Under the pieces are notes generated by a model. That model saw nothing but the letters and a program-made list of their open reading frames with translations, ran no database searches and was not told the origin of the DNA. A program made the position numbers and the translations under genes. Positions 1 to 10,452 of a stretch of DNA of 64,000 bases are shown one piece after another. Position 1 is the stretch's first letter. Every line of letters starts with the position of its first letter. This DNA comes from Epithemia pelagica (taxonomy: Eukaryota > Bacillariophyta > Bacillariophyceae > Surirellales > Surirellaceae): the NCBI GenBank assembly GCA_946965045.2, contig OX337230.1, forward strand, positions 496,001 to 560,000, in the 5' to 3' direction.

Positions 1-2082
1 GTATCTGAAAAGAGTCAGGTAATATTTCAGGAAAGAGGAGGACGGGGAGCTTCATCCAACGAATCCCAGGACCAAGGTAGTACCATGAGCTGTACAGGAA
101 CCCGTGGTGTTACTAATACAGGAGCACCTATGGAATCCGAACACAATACTGCTGTTATGAATGGAGTCGACCATGGTCAGCGAGTTCCTTATAATGCGAA
201 TGGAGTTGCTCCATATCCGAATCATACCCATCCTTATCCTCACCAGCAACCAAATCCATTGGTGTTGTCATTTCTTCCTCAAGGGCAACAACAACATCAG
301 GTCCATACACAGTTCAATTATTCCCAAGCTCCTCTTGGGGGGCAACAACATCATCATTTCCCGGCGGCCTCATCATCTACGATTTATCCACAACAAGGAA
401 CTGGTATTATGGTGCATCAAGGATACCCACAACAGCAGATGATGTCTGTCCCATACCCACCCAATGGGGGCGTTCTGATGCAAGGAGGCGCTGGTGTTCA
501 CCAACCACAGCAAACACAGATGCACCATATGGATACAAATAATATTGAGTGCGCAGCTAATGACAATGGTGGTGTGACTGTAATGTCGCACCAAGATGTT
601 GAAAATATTATGGAAGAGGTTATGGGTGGTGGTGGTGGTGGTGGCGGAGGAGTCAGTCGCGTTTGTAAGTAAGGTGTACTTCCTTTGTTTTGTTTGTGCC
701 CTATCGGTATTGACTGGTTAGAGTGGAACTCTAATCTGGGTTGATGTGGGTTTGGAAATGTACAATCGAAAAAGATGTGGACTTCTGGATGGATGATGTT
801 TCCTCACTTTCTGATCTCTCTTGGTCGTCATCATCTCTTGTAGCCATGGAAGTCAGAGGCGATAGCTCAATGGTTGCATCATCTATCTATGGTACTAGTG
901 ATGGTCAGAGTTCTGGGGCTAATGCAACGTCTGGTGAGAGGGAAAGAAGGAGAGAATACAAGAGGGAAAGAAAGAGAGAACAGCAAAGAAAGAGCAGGAG
1001 CAAATACAAGGATCTACCCTTAGCTTGTCGTACGGATGAGTTCCAGACTTTTGTGCCTGATGTTGCTTGGAGGTACGTGAAGTATTTCTCACTTGCCGAT
1101 GATTGTGATGCAGATGATAATGGATTATGGCATTTGGGGAAGGATCACTTCAAGGCGTATTTCGAACGAGAAAAGATTATTCGTGATGTGGCTAAGGCAA
1201 AGTGGTGGGAAAGGTATTCCCCCCATTTGAGGAAAGAATTCAGACGCAAGAGATCAAATGTTCTACAATCGCTTAGGTTCAGGTTCATGAGTAAGTTGGT
1301 ACTGTCTTGGTGTTATCTTGTTCTCATTCTTGTGGAAAGTTTTGCTCTAACATGAGCCTTCCTGCCTGGCAGAACATTTCTCGTTAAATCTATGGAGAAC
1401 ACATGGTGGTGGAATTGTTCGGCGACAATTCCCTAAGTTATTGGTTGACGATGAAAATCTAGGTCCTATGCCAAGTCTTGAAGAGATGATGCAAATGAGA
1501 GGAGTGAATGGAGACAATGATGCTTATGTTTTCATGTTTGAAGTATTTGGGGGGTCGGTTTATGGAGATGGAATGGTGAGAGATATCATTAATCAAGATA
1601 TTACAGCTAATACACCAGAAGCACAAAAGCAAGCAATATGGAAGGAAGCGATGAGGAAGTTTACTACGAGTGATGAAGCTTTCATTCTCTTGGCTCTTGA
1701 AGATTCATGGGATGCATGGGCTCTGAGGAGCAGACAAGAGTTCAAACAAAAGTTGTACAAAGAAGACCCTGCTTGGTGTCAAGCGCACCAAATTAATGAG
1801 GACATTGATACAGATGGAGTAGAACAATACAAGTATTCAGGTTGTGCAAACAAAAAGGGACGTGGTATGAGTGATATTGGCCTTGATCGTCTTGATGAAT
1901 TGCAGCAGAAGGTGAGGGATGATCGAGAATATGTATCAGTTGATGGACTGTTTCAGAGACAAAATGTGTTCATGGAGAATCTTCTTAAGAAACATCGGGA
2001 GAGGATGGGATATGTGGACAGTGCTGATCAAGATCAACCGCAGCAGAAAAAGCGGAGGAAGCACGGACTCTGGTTTTTTTAA
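1..2082 (+). CDS. Hypothetical protein, three exons, 5' end outside window
   Basis: I do not recognise the function. Three open pieces join in frame at canonical splice sites: exon 1 (before base 1 to 664), intron 665-774 (starts GTAAGT, ends AAAAAG), exon 2 (775-1290), intron 1291-1372 (starts GTAAGT, ends GGCAG), exon 3 (1373-2082, TAA stop), giving 629 codons here. The first in-frame ATG is at 85, but the frame is open to base 1, so the start may lie further left. The N-terminal third is rich in Q, H, P and N and ends in a run of glycines, so it is probably disordered. A strongly basic R/K/E stretch follows, then a folded-looking region beginning near FVPDVAWRYVKYF that continues across intron 2 and ends in a basic tail. 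It could be a nuclear host protein or a domesticated transposon protein. Intron 2 is firmer than intron 1, whose acceptor was chosen because it is the first that avoids a stop. Confidence 0.6.
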
Positions 2083-2169
2083 ATAGTATCTCTTCATTAG
2101 CTTCTGTGCATGTTTTCACATTCTTCTGTGGATGGTATCGATTGTGTTGTGAAATGAGTTACCATAAGT

Positions 2170-2385
2170 GTGTGGCTTCTGCTGGTGCTTTTGGAGTCTG
2201 AGATGCAAAAGGTGGGTGGCTTCTGCCGGTGCTTTCGGTGCCTGAGATGCAAAAGGTGGGTGGCTTCTGCCAGTGCTTTCGGAGCATGGGATGCTAATGG
2301 TGTGTGGCTTCCGCTGGTGCTTTCGGAGCATGGGATGCAAAAGGTGAGTGGCTTCCGCTGGTGTCATTGGAGAATGGGATAGGAG
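2170..2385. repeat. 44-bp minisatellite, about five copies
   Basis: The word GTGGCTTC recurs at 2172, 2216, 2260, 2304 and 2348, exactly 44 bp apart, each followed by a CTGGTGCTTTCGGAGC-like core and ATGCAAAAGGT. Copies differ at a few bases. The period is not a multiple of three, so the open frames read through it on both strands are side effects. It lies 90 bp past the stop codon of the gene on its left, possibly in its 3' untranslated region. Confidence 0.85.
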
Positions 2386-3384
2386 AGATTGGGGGTTTGC
2401 CTTTGTGTTATTGCACCTGTGGAGAGGGTGTATAGATGCCTTGTTCCGATGAGGTTGGTACTTTGTGTTCAGAGTGTTTTGGACTTGGAGGGCAAGGTCA
2501 GTGTGCTTAGAAGGTAAGTTCTCTGTGCGTGGAAGATGGGAGTGTGCGTGCGTGGAAGATAGGGTCGCCGTGAATGTGTATGATGTTGTATGTGCGTGAT
2601 GGTGGGGGGGATTAGTCAAAATGGTGTAAATCCGTATAAAAAAACCGGGTACGAAAAATGGCGCATGCCGACGGCGCGTATGGGGTGTGCGTTTTGGGGG
2701 CGCGTGACGCTGCCCTTAGACGTATAGTAGGAAAGTGAGATGAGAATGGACGAAACTAATACAAGGGAGATGAGATTGGCGATAGAATAATAATAGAGAG
2801 GATTGAAAAAGGGAACGGGCTGAGAGAGAGAGAGCGACGACGGCGACGACGAGAGAGAGAGAGACGAGAGAGATGAGAGACGAGGAGACCCACACGCATG
2901 CGAGAGACAGAGAAAAAAAGATGAACATCTGTCTCATTTTTCTCCTCCGCCTGGTTATATATATAACTCTTAGTATTCTATAACAAGTTCGGTGGTATGC
3001 GCGTACTGTGTTCTTGTGGATCTATAACTATATAGACATACTAGGAAAAATTCAACGGCTTTCTTGATGGATTATTAGGAAAGATGGATGGCCAGCTTGG
3101 TCGTGATGCCATGAAGAGGGGTCAGATGGGCATACACTGGTATACAGTAAGTTTTTGAAAAAGAAAAAATGATATATAAGTAGGTAAGAGAGTGTGTCCG
3201 TTGGTTTAAATTAGATACGTACCACAGCACGTTGTTTGAAATTTTGGGACCGAGCGAGTCGGGCAACTAACACTCTCATTTTGTCGTGTTTGTGTTCGAT
3301 TTGTGGATGACGACGAGAGAGAGACGAGAGAGACAAAAAAGAGAGACGACGAGAACAAGACATAATAAAGTGTGTGTGTAAAAG
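2386..3384. other. Intergenic, low complexity; no gene seen
   Basis: Bases 2500-2620 are GT-rich. Bases 2815-2900 and 3309-3355 are GA-rich with repeated GACGAGAGAGAG words. No open frame with coding character is visible on either strand. Confidence 0.6.
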
Positions 3385-4014
3385 ATGGTGGGAAAACCGT
3401 ACACCTATTTCAATTGTGAGACTAAGGAGCCTGACAAAATCCTAAACTATGCTATATATTTTGTAATCGGTGTGGAGCAACGAGAGAATTGTTATAAATC
3501 AATGATGGTTGAGGCAGTGAAGTGTTTGGGTGAGAAAAGGAAGGAAACTGATTTCATCGAAGACAAAGAAGAAGAACTTAACTGTTTTGGTTATCCAACA
3601 TACAAGGTGGAACGTACAGAAATGGAAAAGTGGACAAGTATGACAAATGGAATGGTTTTGGCTCAACGATACTTCTACAATATCGGTTATAGACCACATC
3701 ACCCAGATCCATATGTTCAGATTTATGATCTTTGGAGGATGCGGAGCCTTTATTTGATTATTGTGAATGGAAAAGTGGTTTCTAAAATGCATATGTTGCA
3801 TGAGGAAGTATTTGCTTTTAACGAGAGTATGATGACGATGAAAGTGCAGGTGACTGACGAAGAGTTGGAAAATTATCCACCAATGGTTCTGGAACGTTTG
3901 AAAATTGTGGTCGAGAAGCCTTTTATTGCGATGACAGTATATGGAAAGGATAAGGAGGGCAATAAGGATAGTGATTGCGTTGCCATTCGAACCAGGAATG
4001 ATGCGAAAAAGTAA
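3385..4014 (+). CDS. Hypothetical protein, single exon, 209 aa
   Basis: The ATG at 3385 opens a 209-codon frame closed by TAA at 4012-4014. The product is acidic to neutral, rich in Y, E, K and M, with no signal peptide or membrane segment and no motif I recognise. Its central part (YNIGYRPHHPDPYVQIYDLW) looks like folded protein rather than a chance frame. The gene is bracketed by similar GA-rich blocks containing GACGAGAGA words (2815-2900 and 3309-3355 on the left, 4015-4080 on the right). Such bracketing could mark a gene moved as a unit, or just GA-rich untranslated regions. It could also be one exon of a longer gene. Confidence 0.5.
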   Translation: MVGKPYTYFNCETKEPDKILNYAIYFVIGVEQRENCYKSMMVEAVKCLGEKRKETDFIEDKEEELNCFGYPTYKVERTEMEKWTSMTNGMVLAQRYFYNIGYRPHHPDPYVQIYDLWRMRSLYLIIVNGKVVSKMHMLHEEVFAFNESMMTMKVQVTDEELENYPPMVLERLKIVVEKPFIAMTVYGKDKEGNKDSDCVAIRTRNDAKK

Positions 4015-4401
4015 AAGAAAGAGAGACGATGGGAGAGAGAGAGATGAGCGACGACGAGACGACGAGAGACGAGAGCGAAAAAAAATATATATATATAAAC
4101 CAAGTCTAATATTCAGTGGAAATGTTGGAATAGTATACCAATTCGAAAATAGGGATTTTATTCCGATGAGATGAACTGTTTAATTTGTTGTTCAATTGTA
4201 AGTCATTGAATATTACGTATTCAGTGAATGCTCTTCTGATTTGTGAATATTCAGTGAAGGTTAAATTGATTAGTATATATTCAATGTGGTCAACAGAATA
4301 AAGTGGCGACTCGTTCTGAGAGTTCATATTCAGTTGAACTCTAGCGGAATAATAAATGTTCAGTTGAGATATGGGTTATTCACTTTGAAATTGACTTGCA
4401 G
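4015..4401. repeat. GA-rich block, then cluster of TATTCAGTGA words
   Basis: Bases 4015-4080 are GA-rich. Between 4110 and 4370 a word close to TATTCAGTGA recurs about six times (near 4111, 4218, 4248, 4279, 4327, 4357) with irregular spacing. No gene is seen. The cluster ends at the gag-derived fragment. Confidence 0.45.
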
Positions 4402-5068
4402 TGTAGATCTATATTTAAATTATGAGGAAGTTACTCCCGATGAAGTTGCAGCAAGTTGTGAATGGTATCGCCGCTGGACCAAGAAGGATTGGTACCGGGA
4501 GAATTTGGTACTAACCTACAAGCATCTGGAAAATAACATGACTCAAAGTCTGTTTGAAAAATGCTACGAACAGTTTGAGACTTACCCTACCATTCAACAA
4601 GGGGGTCCTCTGCTCTTCGTCATTATGATGAACATCCTGGTTTCAAGTTCGGAAGCCGCTATTGATCACTTAAAAGATTTGGTTAAGAATTTGAAGATTA
4701 ATGAGTTTCAAGGTGAAAATGTTCTTCGTGTTGTAAGTTTGATCCGTGGTGCACACAAGCGCTTGAAATGGGTCAAGAAAGTTCCAGAGCGCTTTAATCA
4801 GCAAGTGCTAAAGGTCATGCAAACTTCATCCGTTGGCAAATTTAACTCTTACTTCCGCTATATCGAGCAAACTTACACAATGGCACGGGACATTGGTAAA
4901 CTTCAAGGGGATCCTGATGACACTGGTGGTTTGGAAGTTGATGTTTTACTTCGCTTAGCCGAAACTAAGTATAATGAATTATGCAGCAGCAATGACTGGC
5001 ACGGTTCTAAAACGAAGGGAAAGAACTCCGTGTTCAATGCCCAAGAAGATGCCAAGAAAGCTGCCAAT
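4402..5068 (+). pseudogene. Gag fragment of CoDi-like retrotransposon
   Basis: These 667 bases match 20519-21185, inside the gag of the CoDi-like element to the right, without gaps and with three substitutions (4568, 4641, 4672), about 99.5% identity. The fragment starts within the capsid-like part of Gag and stops just before the CCHC zinc knuckle. No LTR, target duplication or poly(A) flanks it. The base pairs next to it are AG on the left (4400-4401) and GT on the right (5069-5070), as for an internal exon. The frame is open across it and runs from about 4286 to 5131. This is either a recent transposon-derived duplication or a captured exon. Confidence 0.85.
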
Positions 5069-6699
5069 GTAAAATCCTTAATTTCTCAAACACAAAGGAT
5101 TATGAATACTAGTTTCAGTGCCGTTCGATAAAAAGGACCCGGTGAGATGCGTATTCCAAACGACTCAACCACAGGTACAAGCCAGTTCAGAGAGGTTAGG
5201 GCACGGTGTGTATTGAGTGCTCCCCGTTTGAGATAGGACAACTGGAATATTCGTAACTAATTTTACTTGCGTCGAAGACCAAACTGATTCTTGTATTCCT
5301 CTCGAGCCGCGCGTTCCAATTCTGCGTCCACTCGACCACTCTGTGGATCGGTTCCTAAGGGGCGTCGAAAAAGCAGAATGTGGGGCTCTGGTCTGCGATT
5401 GTCGAGGTCGAAACAAATACTGATATGAGAATGACGTCTGGAGGCCTGCTTAAGATGGCCGAACTACTCACCGATGAATTGCATAATGCTGCCATCCACG
5501 GCTTTGCTGAACCCCAATTCCCCTCCATTCAGACTCCGTCAACAAACGTGACTTCGGAAGAGTTTTCGCAAGTTCCTTTGGCAAGATCACATGTCTGTTC
5601 GTATGCAACATTAGAACGTAAGAACAAAAAATGATGAAAATGTCACAACGGAGGACTATTCTTATGAAAGTCGCCTCGAAATCTTGCTGCCTTCAAACCA
5701 AAATTTTATTCTCACCTGTATTCGTTCACATCGTCAGCATATTTTTCACTGTATTCAATTCGAGAGGCGCTCATCGTCTAGAATTCACTCAAGCAGAAGC
5801 ACACAGGACAAAGATGGGGAGAAGAAAGAAAGTGTGAGAGAGGAGATGCACCGTCCGCCACGAACAGCGTTTTGTACCGGGAAGGTCGCCAGCCGACCGC
5901 CATGATGGAGCATGCAGCGCGCGGCGTGACACAATTGATGGGCGGGCGGGCGGAACCGACGGACTCGGGGCTGACTTGGGGCTCGGGGAAATGTTTCGGG
6001 TTTGGGGGTGCAGATGAATACAAGAATAAGAGAGAGATGGTACTGGAGCTGGAGCGTCCGAGGGGTTGGCGCCGACCAACGACGACGTCATGCCCGAGAG
6101 AGCGCGACTGCAAATCCCGTCCTCAGCGAAAACTACCGACTACTGTGGCGATTCTGGTCCCGGAAGTTTGGGTGGGGCCATTCATGGGAGAAACGAGCGC
6201 GACAAAGTCCCGACTCCCGTCCCTCTCCTTGTAAAACTACCGTGGTGGATGCGTGGTCCCGGAAGTTTTGGTGGCGGCCCACATTCATCACATTTTTTTA
6301 TTTTTGAAAAAGAAACCAAGAGAGAATGAGAGAGAGGGAGCCACACGCAACAGGAGGAGCAAACAGTAGGGCTGTTGTGGTTGTTCGCTCCAACGCGAAC
6401 TGTAAGTCGCCGTGTTGTGTAGTGTCGAGTGTATACGATTGTCGTTCCTGTGGATTCTCTCTCATCTCCCTTTTTGCTGTTTTGTTCGAGAGAGACTGCC
6501 GCGACGGTGGAGCAATCCAAGCACGGCTTCAACACACACACACGAACGGATTCACACAGCAAAAACAACAACAACAAGAAGAAACTTGTGTCAACGGTGA
6601 GTAGAGAGAGAAAGCGCGCGTGAGTTTTGTCGTTTGGTTTGGTTGGTTGGTTGGTTGTCTCTCTCACACACCACACACGAACATATGACTCGATGAGCG
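5069..6699. other. Intergenic; weak short frames only
   Basis: The best candidate on the plus strand is an ATG frame 5425-5634 (69 codons). On the minus strand an open stretch around 5468-5270 also looks protein-like, so the strand is undecided and I call no gene. Bases 5870-6290 are GC-rich and contain two copies of GGTCCCGGAAGTTT (6146-6159 region and near 6255). Bases 6310-6350 are GA-rich. Bases 6630-6660 carry repeated GGTT words. Confidence 0.4.
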
Positions 6700-6704
6700 A
6701 GACG

Positions 6705-6918
6705 TGTTGAAACACAACTCCAATCGTACCGTACAAGTAACCACTAGAGATGATCTCGTGTTATTTTAAAAAGAATGAGCCTCCTCTTGGCTCATTTGTT
6801 TGTTTCGCCTCGATCTTGTTTCTATGACTATGACGTGTCACCAGAGTCCATTGGGCCTTTTCCTCTTCAGTCGCACTTTTCGTTTCCTTTTCCTTACTCG
6901 CATCCACTTGTCCTAACA
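6705..6918 (-). repeat. 3' LTR of minus-strand copia-order element
   Basis: This is a 214-bp direct repeat of 15533-15746 with one mismatch. The RT/RNase H frame runs about 158 bp into it before its stop at 6761. The left flank carries the AGACG target duplication. Confidence 0.93.
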
Positions 6919-9589
6919 CACTCCTTCGCGAGGAATGGTATTTACTAGTTCTCGGGATATTCATTAGGACATCACGAAAAGTATAGAAGATGGATCCTTG
7001 CAATGGCTTCGTGTGGAAGTCAGCGATCATTTCTTCAGTCGGGCAATATTCAATTCGTAAGTCTTTCTTGTCAACACGATCCTTGATATAGAAATATCTG
7101 ATGTTGATATGTTTTGTTCGTTTGCTGCTTGACGTACGTCCATTTTTCTCTAGCAAGATGGTACTCTTGTTATCTTGATACAAGATCACGTCCTTTATTG
7201 GATAACCTTGGGCCTCCATAAATTGCTTACTCCACATGATCAATTGAAGTCCATCGTGGACCCCAATTAGTTCGCTTTCAGTTGAACTTCTCGCAACTAA
7301 TTTTTGCTTGCTTGACATGCTCAGAGCGGCCCCTTGTCCCATTGACATGACTGCTCCAGTATGTCCTCGCATGTTTGGATGAATTGCGTATGACGCATCA
7401 ATCCACCATTTGACAATGCCACTCCCATCACAGTTGAGGCGTAACAGGAGGTCTTTTGTCGACTGGAGGTATTTCATTAGTCGGGAGAGTTTCCTCCAGT
7501 CCTCTTCAGTCGGCTCAGCAACTCGAGTACTCAAGAAAGCTAGAGTTGCTCTCAAATCAGGTCGTGCCCGTTGGGCCAAATACATGAGCTGCATGGTGAG
7601 ACTATGCAAGTAGTCGGCTTGGTCTTGTTTCAGTTTTGGTGACTCTTCTGTCACCATGAAGAGATGATTAGCTGCTGGTGTCAAGGCTTTGCCATGGAAT
7701 TCCTTTGGCGCTTCCTCAATCAATCCTTGGATGTATAATTGCATGTCGACCATCAGGGTACCGGGCTCACTAAAGTCCAACCACATTCCCAGATAATCAT
7801 GACGCTTGCCACGTGAAATGGACAGTTCACCAAGGGTGGCAAAAGTGTTTTTCAAATCCTCAATGATTTGCGTGACCACGGCAGGATCTTTGTGCGAGAT
7901 CTTAAGATCGTCCACATGCCAGGTAAGAGTACACTGATGGCCGTTGATTGTTTTGTTTGCCACACAAGAATCGTATGGATTAATCTCGAAGCCCCAGCTT
8001 TTCACAACACTTGTGAGCTTCTCCCAAAATAGTCTTGCTGCTCTGAGTGTACCGTATAGAGCTCGTAGTAATTCCACATATATAACTTTTTCTCCACGTT
8101 CATAAACCACAAATTGTTCGTAGCTTTTGTCAATTTCGATCAAGAGGTCGACCATCAGTCCCGTTATACGCATATAGACGTCCTTGTCCATGATTACTTG
8201 CATAAATGCACCTGGGATGTCAACTACGGCCACCTCGCGCTTCTCCATCGCGTCAACTATTGCCGTGATAAATACCGCCTCGGTTGATACTGTTGGTGAG
8301 ACTGTGTCTTCCTTTGCAATATGACCCCGCAGTTTCCTACCGTCTGCACAACCACGACCTTTGATCTTCCCATTCTTTTTTCTCTTTAGGAACATCAAGT
8401 ATCCTAAGGCTTGGCGTATTTGTTCTTTCGTAAGTTGGCTTTTGTGAATTGCTCGAATCACATCTCTGTCATGAAGTTGTAGAACTTCTTTCTTTACTGC
8501 CGAGACTCCCAGATCTCCAAACATCCTCACTCCTTGTTTCATGCCCATCTGTGGCGTTTCGTTGGTAGCACTCGTCACATAGATATCATGAACATATCTA
8601 TGCGCGTAGCTACGTTCTCTATTTGTACGGAGATTGTATCTTCGTTCCGATGGGTCTCTATCGCCACTTGGTGCTGCAGTGGGTTCTGTTCTGGGTTCCA
8701 GGGCCTGCTCAGCTTGGTTCTCTACTAACATGTTGTCTGCCACGGCTTGATCAACAAAATATTCTATATTTTGTTCATCCTGTTGGTCAATCTCATTTGC
8801 CAATACAGGACTTTCATTGATTTCTCCTTCGTGATACTGCTCCACTCCTGGGTTTTCAGCTGGAGCATTGATTGGACCATCGAAAGGTTCTCCTTCTACT
8901 GATGGTTGGTCGAATACTTGATCATCGTTTTCCACATCCTCCACTCCTATATCCCCCACTCCTTGATTTTCCTCCATCTCCTCCATTGGATCACCTACTC
9001 CTTCCTCTTGCTCACCGATGACCTCCATACCCAATCCATGGTTTTCATCTTCCTTGTCTACCTCTTCATCCACTTCTTCTAGCTCGCCATCAATATACTC
9101 TTCATCATACCAAAGATCAATATCTTGCTCTTCTTCGTCAACAATGAATTCCTCATCGTTTGATTCATCATCATCATCAAATTCGAGGGCTACAATTCGG
9201 TTGTCACGGTTGCCAAATGCCAAATTTGGGTACCGATCTTGCGCATTGGTTAGGTCATACACGCGTTTTTCGATGCCTTCAGGCATTGGCACAATTGTTG
9301 CATGATTCCTGTTAATGATTCGGCCAGTGACTAGACTCATGAAGTAGTATCCTCCCTGGCGGTTCCCTGTAGGGCGAAGGGCAATTGCTCCCACTGTTCT
9401 TGGACTCATGCTGTTTGAATGCTGCTCGTGGGTTTGGACGTACTGACCAAATTCAAATTTGCAGTGACGATTAAAGTCAATCATTTCCCCAGTTACGAGA
9501 GTTCTCGGACTGAGCGTGTTCGAGATTCCTTGGGATGCTGGAAAAGCATTCAGCCAATAACAAGCATACTTTGCCAGTTCAATCACCAT
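6761..9589 (-). CDS. Reverse transcriptase and RNase H part of copia-order Pol
   Basis: The 942-codon frame starts inside the integrase C-terminal region (VIELAKYACYWLNAFP) after a frameshift near 9590. It passes through a long D/E-rich linker, then the copia-type RT. The catalytic box reads WHVDDLKISH in place of the more usual YVDD, with ALYG-type residues before it. RNase H residues follow: WWIDAS, STESEL and YQDNKS, then the end motif IADFHTKPLQG. The tail continues into the LTR. The frame would need joining to 9583-10452 by one missing base. It serves reverse transcription of the element RNA in virus-like particles. As found, it lacks its own proper start and is likely part of a pseudogene. 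Confidence 0.85.
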   Translation of the reverse strand: MVIELAKYACYWLNAFPASQGISNTLSPRTLVTGEMIDFNRHCKFEFGQYVQTHEQHSNSMSPRTVGAIALRPTGNRQGGYYFMSLVTGRIINRNHATIVPMPEGIEKRVYDLTNAQDRYPNLAFGNRDNRIVALEFDDDDESNDEEFIVDEEEQDIDLWYDEEYIDGELEEVDEEVDKEDENHGLGMEVIGEQEEGVGDPMEEMEENQGVGDIGVEDVENDDQVFDQPSVEGEPFDGPINAPAENPGVEQYHEGEINESPVLANEIDQQDEQNIEYFVDQAVADNMLVENQAEQALEPRTEPTAAPSGDRDPSERRYNLRTNRERSYAHRYVHDIYVTSATNETPQMGMKQGVRMFGDLGVSAVKKEVLQLHDRDVIRAIHKSQLTKEQIRQALGYLMFLKRKKNGKIKGRGCADGRKLRGHIAKEDTVSPTVSTEAVFITAIVDAMEKREVAVVDIPGAFMQVIMDKDVYMRITGLMVDLLIEIDKSYEQFVVYERGEKVIYVELLRALYGTLRAARLFWEKLTSVVKSWGFEINPYDSCVANKTINGHQCTLTWHVDDLKISHKDPAVVTQIIEDLKNTFATLGELSISRGKRHDYLGMWLDFSEPGTLMVDMQLYIQGLIEEAPKEFHGKALTPAANHLFMVTEESPKLKQDQADYLHSLTMQLMYLAQRARPDLRATLAFLSTRVAEPTEEDWRKLSRLMKYLQSTKDLLLRLNCDGSGIVKWWIDASYAIHPNMRGHTGAVMSMGQGAALSMSSKQKLVARSSTESELIGVHDGLQLIMWSKQFMEAQGYPIKDVILYQDNKSTILLEKNGRTSSSKRTKHINIRYFYIKDRVDKKDLRIEYCPTEEMIADFHTKPLQGSIFYTFRDVLMNIPRTSKYHSSRRSVLGQVDASKEKETKSATEEEKAQWTLVTRHSHRNKIEAKQTNEPRGGSFFLK

Positions 9590-10452
9590 ATTCTTGGGAC
9601 ATAGCGAAATGGAAGTATGTTATATACACAACGCATTCGTTCCTTGAGCGTTCGTATGTATCGCTCCACCTCACCAACATGTTCTTCTCTTGAAGTTGGG
9701 TTGAGCTTGATCCCAATGTTGTTGAGTGCTGCATTGATCTTTGCCGTATCAAAGGCTCCATCAGCCAAAAGAACACGTGGTCTTAGATTTCCTCGTCGAT
9801 ATATTGACGCTACCTGTTTGATTGCCGTAATGACAGACTGATCGGTAACTGACGGTAGGGTATGGACTGTCCCGAACTTGATATTCCGAGAGATGGTGAC
9901 AAGGAAACCCACACCATTAACATGCATTACTTCCATGCTGAGAACAATATCTTTTTGTTTGTCCGGGATGGGGACGTCAACAAGTTCTTGGAATTCCACT
10001 TTGTGAGGGCGTCTTCTCGTTGTTTTTCCTTTTAGAATCCCTATGTCGGGTCCAAAGATTTTCATTGCTAACTTGACATCATGACTCGTGAATGGGCAAT
10101 TCGGAAGTAAATTAGAGTCCAGAATCTTACACAGTTCACGGTCACTTGGTCGCCCTACTTTTGCTTGAAGCGACCGGACTCCCTTAGCACGAGCAACTTC
10201 ATTCTCCGTATATCCTTGCTTATTCGACGACACAGTGGTGACTAGGCATGGAGTGGTGACTAGGCATGATTTATTATCTGAATTACGCTCAGTATAATAC
10301 AAGCCTTCTCCATCTGATTTGAAGCAGTCCACCTGGTCTCCATTTGTGTCATATACTGTGAATGTATCGTTGTCGTCGTTGTACTTGATCTTGTGGGTTT
10401 TGGTAATGATATAGAATGAGAGGATATTGACCCAACCCCCTTGGTCAAATCA
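9583..10452 (-). CDS. Integrase part of copia-order Pol
   Basis: This frame follows the Gag/protease frame in the same phase after a TGA at 10450-10452, at a place where related elements usually have tryptophan, so a TGG to TGA change is likely. The integrase core shows MEVMHVNGVGFLVTISRN, LLADGAF and EVERYIRTLKERMR, fitting the D, D, E catalytic triad. The frame ends at 9583 with a premature stop caused by a one-base shift. The sense continues in the frame starting at 9589. The product would join element cDNA to host DNA. In this copy the protein is cut off at both ends. Confidence 0.8.

Noticed and set aside
2116-2619. Minus-strand frame of 167 codons and a plus-strand frame over the minisatellite
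   Set aside because: Both consist largely of the 44-bp repeat read in shifting phase; the period is not divisible by three.
5260-5640. Overlapping protein-like frames on both strands (5425-5634 plus, about 5468-5270 minus)
   Set aside because: Neither has a good start, domain or splice partner, and they overlap antisense. Kept as unresolved intergenic.
6620-6690. Similarity between the DNA left of the AGACG site (TTTGGTTTGGTT runs) and 15752-15830 right of it
   Set aside because: About 60 bp of GGTT/CTCTCT-rich low-complexity sequence on both sides of the retrotransposon. It could be an old duplication, but similar pyrimidine/GGTT runs occur elsewhere, for example near 49010, so I do not claim one.
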